Origin: DASZQY01 sp035548515 | GTDB taxonomy: Bacteria; Pseudomonadota; Alphaproteobacteria; Rhizobiales; Kaistiaceae | DNA length: 64,000 nucleotides | Direction of reading: 5' to 3' | Assembly (NCBI GenBank): GCA_035548515.1 | Contig: DASZSW010000006.1 | Coordinates: 1 to 64,000 of the forward strand | Shown: positions 15,401 to 24,316 of the stretch, piece after piece | Layout of the letters: each line of letters begins with the position of its first letter | Numbering within the stretch: position 1 is the first letter of the stretch | Made by a program: the position numbers and the translations under genes | Notes under the pieces: generated by a model | What the model was told of the DNA's origin: nothing | The model's input: only the letters and a program-made list of their open reading frames with translations | The model's database searches: none

Positions 15401-15754
15401 TCAGGTCGCCTCTTTTTCCTTCACGGGCTCGCCCTTGGTGCGCACTTCCGAGATCATGCCGCGCACGACACGTACCTGCACGCCCTCGGCAAGTTCCACC
15501 CGTACCTCGCCTTCGTCGACCTTGGCCACCTTGCCGATCAGTCCGCCGGAGGTAACGACCGTGTCGCCGCGGCGAAGGTTGGCGACCAGTTCACGATGCT
15601 GGCGCTGGCGCTGCTGGTTCGGGCGCAGAACCAGGAAGTACATAATCAGGAAGATCGGAACCAGCACGAAAAGCGGGCTGGCCAAAAGGTCCGCCAATCC
15701 GCCGCCGCCACTTGCACCCCCGCCGGTCTGTGCAAAGGCCTCGGAAATGAACAT
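15401..15754 (-). CDS. yajC: Preprotein translocase accessory subunit YajC
   Basis: 117 residues with one membrane segment (SPLFVLVPIFLIMYFLVLRP) then the YajC core NQQRQRQHRELVANLRRGDT and VVTSGGLIGKVAKVDEGEV. It binds the SecDF complex. It is the first gene of the yajC-secD-secF-DUF498-NDUFAF6-like unit; the 184-bp gap to the divergent DUF815 gene probably holds both promoters. Confidence 0.96.
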   Translation of the reverse strand: MFISEAFAQTGGGASGGGGLADLLASPLFVLVPIFLIMYFLVLRPNQQRQRQHRELVANLRRGDTVVTSGGLIGKVAKVDEGEVRVELAEGVQVRVVRGMISEVRTKGEPVKEKEAT

Positions 15755-15938
15755 CCGGTCTTCTCCGTTAACTCGCGGAAAGATATGCCTTTCCCGCGAA
15801 GCGCGCGGACTATAGCCACGCCCCGTCCCATTGCAACCGATATAGGCACGAGGATGGCGGGTTGCACGGGGCGTCTTTTGACCGCGTGCAAAGGCCGGGG
15901 TGACGGCACTCGGGCCGCTGTGCTAACCCCTCGCCCCC

Positions 15939-16799
15939 ATGTCGGATCACGATGATCTGAAGGCCATTGCCGAACGGCTGGACACACTGACGCGGCTCAT
16001 CGCCCGCGCGGTCCCGGCCGAGGCGGCGCGTCCCGATTTCGGCGCTGCGGACGCCTTTGTCTGGCATCCGGTGACGCGTGTGCTCCAAGCTGTGAACCAC
16101 GTGAGCGCGGTGGAGATCGGCCTCCTGAAGGGCATCGATCGGCCACGCGACATCCTGGTGGAGAACACCGAGCGTTTCGCCAAGGGACTGCCCGCCAACA
16201 ACGTCTTGCTCTGGGGTGCGCGCGGCATGGGCAAGAGTTCGCTGGTCAAGGCGGCGCATGCTGCGGTCAACCGCGACCACAAGCTCAAGCTTGTCGAGAT
16301 TCACCGCGAGGACATCGAGACGCTGCCCGAGGTGATGGCCCTCCTCCGCGACACCCCGCACCGCTTCCTGCTGTTCTGCGACGACCTGTCCTTCGACGGA
16401 CACGATGCGTCGTACAAGTCGCTGAAGGCGGCGCTGGAGGGTGGCATCGAGGGGCGCCCCGCGAACGTCGTGTTCTATGCCACGTCAAACCGGCGCCATC
16501 TGCTGCCGCGCGACATGATGGAGAACGAGGCGTCCACCGCGATCACGCCCGGCGAGGCAGTCGAAGAGAAGGTGTCCCTGTCCGACCGCTTCGGCCTCTG
16601 GCTCGGCTTCCACAAGTGCAGCCAGGACGAATATCTGGAGATGGTGCGCGGCTACGTCGCGCACTACGGACTGAAGTCGCCGGAGAAATCATGGCGGGCG
16701 GAAGCGCTCGAGTGGGCGACCACGCGCGGGGCGCGCTCAGGCCGTGTCGCCTGGCAGTTCGTGCAGGATCTGGCGGGACGACTTGGGGTCGTCCTCTAG
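15939..16799 (+). CDS. DUF815 AAA+ ATPase
   Basis: 286 residues. DUF815 proteins are single-domain P-loop ATPases of unknown target, common in alphaproteobacteria. The Walker A GARGMGKSSLVKA (about residues 90-102), Walker B FLLFCDDLSFDG (about 145-156), sensor residues VVFYATSNRRHLLPRDM and the family C-terminus LSDRFGLWLGFHKCSQDEYL are all intact. It is divergent from yajC and convergent with the M23-factor gene. Confidence 0.93.
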   Translation: MSDHDDLKAIAERLDTLTRLIARAVPAEAARPDFGAADAFVWHPVTRVLQAVNHVSAVEIGLLKGIDRPRDILVENTERFAKGLPANNVLLWGARGMGKSSLVKAAHAAVNRDHKLKLVEIHREDIETLPEVMALLRDTPHRFLLFCDDLSFDGHDASYKSLKAALEGGIEGRPANVVFYATSNRRHLLPRDMMENEASTAITPGEAVEEKVSLSDRFGLWLGFHKCSQDEYLEMVRGYVAHYGLKSPEKSWRAEALEWATTRGARSGRVAWQFVQDLAGRLGVVL

Positions 16800-16885
16800 G
16801 GACTTAGGCGTCCCGCCAGCCCTGTTTTGACCAGGATCCCTTCCGGAGGTCAGGAACTGATCAAGGTGCACGTCACCGGCGGGAA

Positions 16886-18286
16886 TTACGCGCCGGCGAG
16901 GTAGTCGAGCGGATTGACCGGCTTGGCGCCCTTGCGCAGCTCGAAGTGCACCTGAGGGGCCGTTACCGAACCAGTCATACCGGCATGGGCAATCGTCTGG
17001 CCGCGGCGGATGGTGTCGCCGCGCTTCACTAACAGGTCCTTGTTGTGGGCGTAGGCGGAGACCCAGCCGTCGGCGTGGCGAATGAGGATCAGGTTGCCGT
17101 AGCCGGCGAGTTCGTTGCCGGCGTAGATCACGGTGCCGGCTTCGACGGCCTTGACCGAGGTACCTTCCGGCACGGCGAGGTTGATCCCGTCGTTCTTCTC
17201 GCCGTTCGGCTTAGAGCCGAAACCGGAGATGATGCGGCCGCGCACAGGCCAGCGGAACGACTTGCCATCAGCCGAGGCGGCATCAGCGGCGTCGTCAATG
17301 TCGGCCGTCGCTTTGACGTCGGTCGGCGTCGCATCGGGCATCGCCGGGACGACCGGAATCTTCGGCGCGTTGGCGACGAGCTGGCCGGTCGCGGCGGTCT
17401 CAGCCGGCGAGGTCAGGCGAAGCTTCGGTTCGGTGGTCGCGACGGCGGTCGTGGTGCCGGCATCCTTGTTGACAACCAGCTGGCCGAGTGGCTTCGGCGG
17501 CGCGCCAAGCTGCGTCGGCTTGGTGTCATTGGAGGCGACCATCGCGCCGGACTTGAGGCGGAGCGTCTGACCGACCTGGAGCTGGGTATCGGTGCCGATG
17601 CCGTTGAGGTTGGCGAGTTCCATCGGCGTCATGCCGGTCTTGCGGGCAACGCCGAAGAGGGTCTCACCCGCCTGCACCGTGTAGGTGGCGGCTCCCGTCG
17701 CGATCGTCTGCTGCGGCGGGGGCTTGATCGGCGCAGGGATCGGCTGGGCGTCCGCGACCATCGGCGCGTCAGTGCTGCGCAGACGGTCCGGCGAGATTGC
17801 GACGCGACGCGGGATCACCATCACGCGGCCGATCTTGACCTGAGCCGGCGAAGTCATCTGGTTGGCGGCAAGGATCTGCTCGCCCGGCACGCCGAACTTC
17901 GCGGTCAGCGAGTCGAGGCTCTCGCCGGCGCCGATCGTAACGACGCGGCCGCCGACCGCCGACCACTCGTAAGCGCCTTCGCCTGTCGCGGCGGGCGCGC
18001 CATAGTCCGCGGACGGATCGACGGAGGCATACTGCGTCGACGGCGGGGGAGGAAGATCGGAGCGGGTGACGCTGTTGTTCTGCGCAACCGGCGGCATTGG
18101 CTGCTGATAGGCCATGCCATCGCCGCTATCGCCGATGATCTGGCGCTGATTGTCGGTGGAGCTGGTGAAGAAGGGTTCCTGGAGGCGCAGCGAGTTGCTG
18201 CACGATGCACTCATTCCGGCCAGGATGACCACCAACGCAGCGCCGCCAAACCGGCGCGACCGGAACGCGAATACAGGGCTACGCAT
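16886..18286 (-). CDS. LysM and degenerate M23 (LytM) domain envelope protein, NlpD/DipM-like
   Basis: 466 residues. A signal sequence (GAALVVILAGMSA, then SCSNS) could be a lipoprotein signal, though the residue at -3 is unusual. Two LysM domains (about residues 112-160 and 195-242) bind peptidoglycan, and a low-complexity linker leads to a C-terminal M23 domain (about 345-466). The metal ligands appear lost: the H-x3-D site reads NDGIN and the H-x-H site reads QVHFE. That predicts a non-catalytic LytM factor that activates amidases at division, like E. coli NlpD. It follows pcm and surE, the classic surE-pcm-nlpD order. Confidence 0.92.
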   Translation of the reverse strand: MRSPVFAFRSRRFGGAALVVILAGMSASCSNSLRLQEPFFTSSTDNQRQIIGDSGDGMAYQQPMPPVAQNNSVTRSDLPPPPSTQYASVDPSADYGAPAATGEGAYEWSAVGGRVVTIGAGESLDSLTAKFGVPGEQILAANQMTSPAQVKIGRVMVIPRRVAISPDRLRSTDAPMVADAQPIPAPIKPPPQQTIATGAATYTVQAGETLFGVARKTGMTPMELANLNGIGTDTQLQVGQTLRLKSGAMVASNDTKPTQLGAPPKPLGQLVVNKDAGTTTAVATTEPKLRLTSPAETAATGQLVANAPKIPVVPAMPDATPTDVKATADIDDAADAASADGKSFRWPVRGRIISGFGSKPNGEKNDGINLAVPEGTSVKAVEAGTVIYAGNELAGYGNLILIRHADGWVSAYAHNKDLLVKRGDTIRRGQTIAHAGMTGSVTAPQVHFELRKGAKPVNPLDYLAGA

Positions 18287-18369
18287 TGCTCAACTCGCAC
18301 ACACAGAACTCGGGAACTGAGGCGAGTTAACACCGGTAAGGTTGCCAAAGATTTAAACGGATCGAACAG

Positions 18370-19032
18370 TCAGAGCCGTGCGGCTTTGCCCGGAATGAGC
18401 GGCACGAAACGCACGTCTACCAGCGCTCTTTCGGTAAACGCGTCCTCGGTTCGTTCCAGCCGCACCAGCTTCTGGACGCCATCGGCCGGACCGATCGGCG
18501 CCACGATGACGCCCCCCACCTTCACCTGCTTCTTCAGCGCCGGCGGCACCTCCTCTCCGGCCGCCGTCACGATGATGCGGTCGAACGGCGCCTGCTCGGG
18601 CCAGCCCAGCATGCCGTCGCCGGCCAGCGTGGTGACGTTGCCGATGCGCAGCGAGCGGAAGCGAGACTCGGCCGCCTCCACCAATGTGCGGAAGCGATCC
18701 ATCGTGTAGACGCGGCGCGCGAGCCGGGCGAGCACGGCTGCCTGGTAGCCGCTGCCAGTGCCGACCTCCAGCACGCGATCGCGCTCGCCGACATCCAGTG
18801 CAGCGGTCATGATGCCAACGATCGCAGGAGCGCTGATGGTCTGACCGCAGTCGATCGGGAGCGCGCGCTCGGCAGCATAGGAATGCGGCTGGCTTTCTGC
18901 CGGGACGAACAAATCGCGCGGCGTCGCCTCGATCGCTGCCACCACGCGCTGGTCCGTCACGCCCGCACGGCGAAGGCCCAGGATCAGCTCGGCGATCCGT
19001 ATCCGCCGTTCGTCCTCGTCGGCCTCGACCAT
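18370..19032 (-). CDS. pcm: Protein-L-isoaspartate O-methyltransferase
   Basis: 220 residues. It repairs isoaspartyl damage by AdoMet-dependent methylation. Signature motifs: RDLFVPAESQPHSYAAERAL, the PIDCGQTISAPAIVG substrate motif, the AdoMet site VLEVGTGSGYQAAVLA, and FDRIIVTAAGEEVPPAL with GGVIVAPIG. It begins 9 bases after surE ends and precedes the LysM/M23 gene by 83 bp. Confidence 0.97.
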   Translation of the reverse strand: MVEADEDERRIRIAELILGLRRAGVTDQRVVAAIEATPRDLFVPAESQPHSYAAERALPIDCGQTISAPAIVGIMTAALDVGERDRVLEVGTGSGYQAAVLARLARRVYTMDRFRTLVEAAESRFRSLRIGNVTTLAGDGMLGWPEQAPFDRIIVTAAGEEVPPALKKQVKVGGVIVAPIGPADGVQKLVRLERTEDAFTERALVDVRFVPLIPGKAARL

Positions 19033-19041
19033 GCGATATGG

Positions 19042-19827
19042 TTACGCCGGACCGGCCGCTCTGTCGCGCTGGAAATGATGGCGAAGTGGATCGGCGAGGT
19101 CGTGCGCTGTCATGTCGAGGCGCAGGGGCGTCACGGAGATCAATCCCCGATCAATCGCCTCGTCGTCGCTGCCCGGCGCAAACGGCGCCTTTTCGCGGCG
19201 GTACGTCAGCCAGAAATACGGGAGGTTGCGGCCATCGCGTCGCTCGTCGATGTGGAGGCCGTGGGTCAACTTGCCCTGCGCCGTGACCACCAGAGGACCT
19301 GTGTCGCCAGGCTCGCGGTTGGGGAAGTTGAGGTTGTAGAGCACGCCCGGCGGGAAGCCGAAGGTGAGCAGCTTGCGGATGATCGCCGGCGCGTGTGCCT
19401 CGGCGCAATGCCAGGGCACGACGCGCTCGCCATCCTCGTAGGTGTAGGCTTGGCTCAGCGCGACGGACGGGATGCCCAGCAGCGTGCCCTCGATCGCGCC
19501 GGCGATGGTGCCGGAGTACGTGATGTCGTCCGCGACGTTGGAGCCGGAATTCACGCCGGACAGCACGAGATCAGGCCGCTTGCCGGCGAGCAGACGGCGG
19601 ACGCCCATGATGACGCAATCGCTCGGCGTGCCGCGGAGAGCGTAACGCTGCGGCGAAACCGTGCGCAAGCGGAGCGGATCGTTCAGCGACAGCGAATGCG
19701 ACAGGCCGCTCTGGTCGAGTTCGGGTGCGACCACCCACACGTCATCCGCAATCTGTGCTGCGATGCGCTCCAGCGCAGTGAGGCCCGGCGAATGGATGCC
19801 GTCGTCGTTGGTGATCAGGATGCGCAT
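19042..19827 (-). CDS. surE: 5'/3'-nucleotidase SurE
   Basis: 261 residues from the ATG at 19827, which overlaps the serS stop by ATGA. SurE dephosphorylates nucleoside monophosphates and short polyphosphates with a divalent metal. The metal site is clear: ITNDDGIHSPGL at the N-terminus (Asp-Asp), SGLSHSLSLNDPL and LVLSGVNSGSNVADD. It sits in the serS-surE-pcm-nlpD-like series. Confidence 0.97.
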   Translation of the reverse strand: MRILITNDDGIHSPGLTALERIAAQIADDVWVVAPELDQSGLSHSLSLNDPLRLRTVSPQRYALRGTPSDCVIMGVRRLLAGKRPDLVLSGVNSGSNVADDITYSGTIAGAIEGTLLGIPSVALSQAYTYEDGERVVPWHCAEAHAPAIIRKLLTFGFPPGVLYNLNFPNREPGDTGPLVVTAQGKLTHGLHIDERRDGRNLPYFWLTYRREKAPFAPGSDDEAIDRGLISVTPLRLDMTAHDLADPLRHHFQRDRAAGPA

Positions 19828-21101
19828 CAGGCGCCGATCTTCTCCATCCCGCCCATGTACTTGCGCAGTGCATCGGGCACGGTGATCGAGCCATCCGGAT
19901 TCTGGTAATTCTCCATCACGGCGATCAGCGCACGGCCGACGGCGACGCCGGAGCCGTTCAGCGTGTGCACCAGGCGCAGGTTCTTGCCTTCCTTCGGGCG
20001 ATAACGCCCCTGCATGCGGCGGGCCTGGAAATCGCCGCACACCGAGCACGACGAAATCTCGCGGAACGTCCCCTGCCCCGGCAGCCAGACCTCGATGTCG
20101 TAAGTCTTCTGCGAGGCGAAGCCCATGTCGCCGGTGCAGAGCGTCATCACGCGGTAGTGGAGGCCGAGCCGCTTCAGCACCTCCTCGGCGCAGCCGAGCA
20201 TGCGCTCGTGCTCGTCCTTCGATTTTTCCGGCGTAGTGATCGACACCAGCTCGACCTTATCGAACTGGTGCTGCCGCAGCATGCCGCGCGTATCCTTGCC
20301 GGCGGCGCCAGCCTCGGAGCGGAAGCACGGCGTCAGCGCCGTGAAGCGCAGCGGCAACTCGTCCTCGGACAGAATGGATTCACGCACGAGATTCGTCAGT
20401 GGTACCTCGGCCGTAGGAATAAGCCAGAGGTCCATCGTCGTGCGAAACATGTCTTCCGCCGCCTTCGGCAGATTTCCCGTCCCGTACGGGATCTCGTCAC
20501 GCACCAGCAGCGGCGGCTGCACTTCTGTGTAGCCATGCTCCTCCGTGTGGAGGTCGAGCATGAACTGGCCGATGGCGCGCTCCATGCGCGCGAGCCCCTT
20601 CTTCAGCACGACGAAGCGCGAGCCGGAGAGCTTGGCGCCTGCTTCGAAGTCCATCTGGCCGAGCGCCTCGCCCAGTTCGTAGTGCTCCTTCGTGGAGTTC
20701 AGCGTCGGCTTAGTGCCGTGGCGGCGATATTCGACGTTGCCGTGCTCATCCTCGCCGACGGGCACGTCGTCCTGCGGCACATTCGGGATGATGGCGAGCG
20801 CATCTTCCAGCGCCTTCTCAGCTTCCTTCTGCGCGGCTTCCAGCGCCGGCATCTGGTCCTTCAGCGCCGCGACCTCGGCCATCACCTTCTGCGCGGCGGC
20901 CTCGTCCTTCTTGGCTTTCGCGGCGCCGATCTCCTTGGAGGCAGAGTTGCGGCGAGCCTGGGCTTCCTCGAGCTTCTGGATCGCGGTGCGACGCGCTTCG
21001 TCCAACGAGATCAGGCGCGAGGCCGCCGGCTGCTGGCGGCGGTTGGTCAGCGCGCGGTCAAGCGCCTCGGGGTTCTCACGGATCCATTTGATGTCGAGCA
21101 T
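19827..21101 (-). CDS. serS: Seryl-tRNA synthetase
   Basis: 424 residues from the ATG at 21101. The N-terminal coiled-coil arm (RRTAIQKLEEAQARRNSASK through about residue 110) binds the long variable arm of tRNA-Ser. Class II motifs are intact: TAEVPLTNLV, FRSEAGAAGKDTRGMLRQHQ (motif 2) and NGSGVAVGRALIAVMENYQ (motif 3). A palindromic repeat lies just upstream, between it and tatC. Confidence 0.98.
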   Translation of the reverse strand: MLDIKWIRENPEALDRALTNRRQQPAASRLISLDEARRTAIQKLEEAQARRNSASKEIGAAKAKKDEAAAQKVMAEVAALKDQMPALEAAQKEAEKALEDALAIIPNVPQDDVPVGEDEHGNVEYRRHGTKPTLNSTKEHYELGEALGQMDFEAGAKLSGSRFVVLKKGLARMERAIGQFMLDLHTEEHGYTEVQPPLLVRDEIPYGTGNLPKAAEDMFRTTMDLWLIPTAEVPLTNLVRESILSEDELPLRFTALTPCFRSEAGAAGKDTRGMLRQHQFDKVELVSITTPEKSKDEHERMLGCAEEVLKRLGLHYRVMTLCTGDMGFASQKTYDIEVWLPGQGTFREISSCSVCGDFQARRMQGRYRPKEGKNLRLVHTLNGSGVAVGRALIAVMENYQNPDGSITVPDALRKYMGGMEKIGA

Positions 21102-21119
21102 GGCGGGTCTCAAATCACA

Positions 21120-21217
21120 ATTGTCATGCCCGCGAAGGCGGGCATCCAGTAACCGCTGCTGGAGAAATAACCGGGATCGGCGGCCGATACTGGGTCCCCG
21201 CCTGCGTGGGGACGACA
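21120..21217. repeat. Paired REP-like palindromes between tatC and serS
   Basis: Two palindromes, ATGCCCGCGAAGGCGGGCAT (21126-21145) and GTCCCCGCCTGCGTGGGGAC (21194-21213), flank about 48 bp. These match the common alphaproteobacterial dispersed intergenic repeat built from a 'gcccgcgaaggcgggc' and a 'ccccgcctgcgtgggg' half. No coding potential. Confidence 0.88.
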
Positions 21218-21254
21218 GCAAATCGCAAATTCACGGGGGTCTGGCAACCGTCGA

Positions 21255-22067
21255 TCAGGTGGCGGTACTTGCCTTCGCCGCCGCGGCTTCAGCCTCGGCG
21301 CGGCGTTTCTCGACCATCCGGACCGACAGGATCGAGGCCTCGTAGAGCGCCAGCGTCGGGATCGCCAGCGCCACCTGCGAGATGATGTCGGGCGGGGTGA
21401 GCACCGCCGCGGCGACGAATGCCAGCACGATCGCATAGCGCCGGCCGCTTTTCAGGAACGCCGATGTCACAATGCCGACGCGTGCCAGCAGCGTGAGGAT
21501 CACGGGCAGCTGGAACACCAGGCCGAACGCGAGGATGAGACCCATGATCAGCGACAGGTAGTCGCTCACCTTGAACAGCGCCTCGATCGATGCTGAATCC
21601 ACGTTGCCGGATTGCTGCAGCGACAGGAAGAAGCGCAGCGCCAGCGGCATGAGGACGACGAACACGACCGCGGCCCCGAGGATGAACAGCAGCGGCGTCG
21701 CGATCAGATATGGGATGAACGCCTTGCGCTCGTTCTTGTAGAGGCCGGGCGCTACGAAGCCGTAGATCTGCGTCGCGATCACCGGGAAAGCGATGAACAG
21801 CGCGCCGAACAGCGCGACGCGCATCTGCGTGACGAAATATTCCTGCGGTGCGGTGTAGATCAGCTTTGCCGCGTCGCCGTGGTTCGCGGCCGCCCAGACG
21901 TAGGGAATAAGCAGCACGTTGTAGATCTGCTTGGCGAAGATGAAGCAGAGGACGAAGGCGACGACGATCGCGATGATTGCGCGGATGAGGCGGGCGCGCA
22001 GTTCGATCAGGTGCGAGAGTAGCGGCGCGCGGCTGGCTTCCACTTCGTCCGGCGGCGTCTCGCTCAC
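21255..22067 (-). CDS. tatC: Twin-arginine translocase subunit TatC
   Basis: 270 residues, six membrane segments. TatC recognises the twin-arginine signal. Hallmarks: PLLSHLIELRARLIRAIIAI, YTAPQEYFVTQMRVALFGAL, FVAPGLYKNERKAFIPYL and the late segment FVAAAVLTPPDIISQVALAI. Its start overlaps the tatB stop by four bases. The C-terminal tail is Ala/Glu-rich and helical. Confidence 0.98.
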   Translation of the reverse strand: MSETPPDEVEASRAPLLSHLIELRARLIRAIIAIVVAFVLCFIFAKQIYNVLLIPYVWAAANHGDAAKLIYTAPQEYFVTQMRVALFGALFIAFPVIATQIYGFVAPGLYKNERKAFIPYLIATPLLFILGAAVVFVVLMPLALRFFLSLQQSGNVDSASIEALFKVSDYLSLIMGLILAFGLVFQLPVILTLLARVGIVTSAFLKSGRRYAIVLAFVAAAVLTPPDIISQVALAIPTLALYEASILSVRMVEKRRAEAEAAAAKASTAT

Positions 22068-22438
22068 GGCGCAACCTTCGGCGGCTCGGGTGGCTGCGGT
22101 ACCGCCGGGCCCTCAGGCGGTTGTGGCACCGCTGGAACCGCAGGCACCGAGAGCGGCGTCATGTCTTTCTTGATGCTCGTTTCGATCGCGGTGAGTTCCT
22201 TCCGGACGCGTCCGATGGGGTCGATCTTGGACAGCGACTGGAGGTCCTTCTGGACACCGTCCAGCTCGGCTTCCTTCAGCGCCTCGTTGAACTGGCCCTG
22301 GAAGTCGCGCGCCATGCGTTTCATGCGCGCCGTCCACTGGCCAACGATGCGCATGGCGCGCGGCAAATCCTTCGGGCCGATGACGACGATCGCCACCACC
22401 GCGATGAGGACAAGCTCGGTCCAGCCGATTTCGAACAT
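22064..22438 (-). CDS. tatB: Twin-arginine translocase subunit TatB
   Basis: 124 residues from the ATG at 22438. N-terminal membrane segment with the TatB signature FEIGWTELVLIAVVAIVVIG, followed by the hinge GPKDLPRAMR and an amphipathic helix, then a Pro-rich tail ending QPPEPPKVAP. It overlaps tatC by four bases and follows tatA by about 50 bp. Confidence 0.97.
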   Translation of the reverse strand: MFEIGWTELVLIAVVAIVVIGPKDLPRAMRIVGQWTARMKRMARDFQGQFNEALKEAELDGVQKDLQSLSKIDPIGRVRKELTAIETSIKKDMTPLSVPAVPAVPQPPEGPAVPQPPEPPKVAP

Positions 22439-22491
22439 GTGCGATCGAGGCTCGTGACCGCCGGCCACTCCGGCGGAAAGCGGAAGTTCCG

Positions 22492-22683
22492 CTAGACCTT
22501 GGTCTCTTCCGAGGCCTTGCTTTCGATCGGCTTCGGCGCCTCGTCATCGTCGGCGAGGCCCTTCTTGAAGCTTTTCACGCCCTTGGCGACATCGCCCATC
22601 AGGTCGGAAATCTTGCCGCGGCCGAAAAGCAGCACGACCACCAGGATAACAATGAGCCAGTGCCAGATGCTGAGTGAACCCAT
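22492..22683 (-). CDS. tatA: Twin-arginine translocase subunit TatA
   Basis: 63 residues from the ATG at 22683. One membrane segment, IWHWLIVILVVVLLFGRGK, then the family motif ISDLMGDVAKGVKSFKKGL and an acidic tail. TatA oligomers form the pore of the Tat system. The tatA-tatB-tatC order is standard. Confidence 0.97.
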   Translation of the reverse strand: MGSLSIWHWLIVILVVVLLFGRGKISDLMGDVAKGVKSFKKGLADDDEAPKPIESKASEETKV

Positions 22684-22778
22684 GGGTCCTTCTCCACCAA
22701 TTCCTTGAGGCGGCAACAGAATTCCGCCGTCTCGTCAGCCCTGCCTCACCACATAGGCGCTATCGCCGGCAATGGCAA

Positions 22779-23477
22779 TCAGCGCGGGGTGCTATCGCCG
22801 AGCAGATCCGCCTCATCCAGCGGATCCTCATCGGGCGCCAGGCCTTCCGTGGCACCCGGTTCCGGGATGGTGAAGTTGGCCGGCACGCGAGAGTCGAGCA
22901 GTCCGGCCGCCTTCAACTCGTCCACACCCGGCAGGTCAGCGACCGTGTCGAGCCCGAAATGGGTGAGGAAAGCTTCAGTGGTTCCGTAGGTGATTGGCCG
23001 GCCCGGCGCCTTGCGCCGTCCGCGCATCCTGATCCAGCCGGATTCCAGCAGGACGTCGAGCGTGCCGGTCGAGGTGGCGACGCCGCGGATCTCCTCAATG
23101 TCGGCACGCGTCACGGGCTGGTGGTAAGCGATAATCGCCAGCGTTTCGAGCGCCGCGCGCGACAGGCGCCGCTGTTCCACTGCCTCGCGCGCCAGCAGGA
23201 ACTTGAGGTCGCCCGCCGTGCGGAACGCCCACTTGCCGGCGACCTGCATCAGGTTCACGCCGCGTGTAGCGTAAGTCTCCTTCAGGTCAGCGAGCAGGCC
23301 GGCGACGTCGGCCCCTTCCGGCAAACGCGACGCGAGGTCCTCGGCGGCGAGCGCCTCCGCGGAAGCGAACAGCATCGCCTCAATCATGCGAAGGCTCTGC
23401 CGCCATTCCTCCGGCGACTGGCTCTGCGCGTTGGCATCGTTGTCGACTGCGATCATGACGGCGGCACTATTAGCCAT
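22779..23477 (-). CDS. scpB: Segregation and condensation protein B
   Basis: 232 residues from the ATG at 23477, overlapping the scpA end by eight bases (start at 23456-23432 region also possible). ScpB binds ScpA and Smc in chromosome condensation. Two winged helices are visible (RMIEAMLFASAEALAAEDLA and ALETLAIIAYHQPVTRADIE), with the family motif EEIRGVATSTGTLDVLLESG and RPITYGTTEAFL. The C-terminus is an acidic extension. It lies directly before tatA. Confidence 0.95.
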   Translation of the reverse strand: MANSAAVMIAVDNDANAQSQSPEEWRQSLRMIEAMLFASAEALAAEDLASRLPEGADVAGLLADLKETYATRGVNLMQVAGKWAFRTAGDLKFLLAREAVEQRRLSRAALETLAIIAYHQPVTRADIEEIRGVATSTGTLDVLLESGWIRMRGRRKAPGRPITYGTTEAFLTHFGLDTVADLPGVDELKAAGLLDSRVPANFTIPEPGATEGLAPDEDPLDEADLLGDSTPR

Positions 23478-24312
23478 TTCCGGTCTCCGAAGACACAAGT
23501 GCGAGCGGCGTACGATCGCGGACGTAAAGCGGTGCGAAGGGTTCGGTCTGGCGCAGCTCCAGCTTGCCTTCGCGAACCAGCTCGAGGCTGGCGCCGAAGG
23601 CGCTGGCGGTGACGCTGCGGCGCATGCCGAGCGACGAGAGGTACGGCGACATCAGCACCTCCATCGGCGTCCACTCCGCGACGTGGCCGACCAGCCGCGT
23701 CAACGCATGGCGCGCATCCTGGAGCGACCAGACGGCGCGCGCCCCAATGGTCACGACGGCGATCGCCTTTTCCTGACGCTGCGTTGCGTAGGCGGCGAGC
23801 AGGTCGTGAAGCGTGGCGGAATACTCGTTCTTGCGCGTGATCGCGACCGGCTCGGGGTCGCCACGCGAGAAGATATCGCGACCGAGACGATCGCGGTTGG
23901 CGAGGCGCGCCGCCGCGTCGCGCATCGCCTCGAGACGCTGCAGGCGAAACGCCAGCGCCGCCGCCAGCTCCTCGCCGGTGGGCTCCTCGCCGTCGCTGAC
24001 TTCCGGGATGAGGAGGCGCGACTTCAGGTAAGCCAGCCACGCCGCCATCACGAGATAATCAGCGGCGAGCTCCAGCCTCAGGCTGCGGATCTTTTCGATG
24101 TAGGCAAGATATTGGTCGGCAAGCGCGAGGATTGAGATGCGCGCGATGTCGACCTTCTGCGACCGCGCGAGTTCGAGCAGCAGGTCGAGGGGCCCCTCGA
24201 AGCCGTCGACATCGACTACGAGCGCGGAGTCCGACGCGCCGCGATCGAGCACGGCGTAGGCCTCCCAGATTTTTTCCTGGTCCTGTTCGCTGGTCGGCGC
24301 GGCCGCGGTCAT
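23470..24312 (-). CDS. scpA: Segregation and condensation protein A
   Basis: 280 residues from the ATG at 24312; a longer frame up to 24528 would overlap nagZ and lacks family residues. The kleisin N-terminus reads VDGFEGPLDLLLELARSQKV, with DIARISILALADQYLAYIEK next, the ScpA hallmark. The C-terminal winged helix that contacts Smc is VTASAFGASLELVREGKLEL. It begins 4 bases after nagZ ends. Confidence 0.95.
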   Translation of the reverse strand: MTAAAPTSEQDQEKIWEAYAVLDRGASDSALVVDVDGFEGPLDLLLELARSQKVDIARISILALADQYLAYIEKIRSLRLELAADYLVMAAWLAYLKSRLLIPEVSDGEEPTGEELAAALAFRLQRLEAMRDAAARLANRDRLGRDIFSRGDPEPVAITRKNEYSATLHDLLAAYATQRQEKAIAVVTIGARAVWSLQDARHALTRLVGHVAEWTPMEVLMSPYLSSLGMRRSVTASAFGASLELVREGKLELRQTEPFAPLYVRDRTPLALVSSETGNG

Positions 24313-24316
24313 GGTC

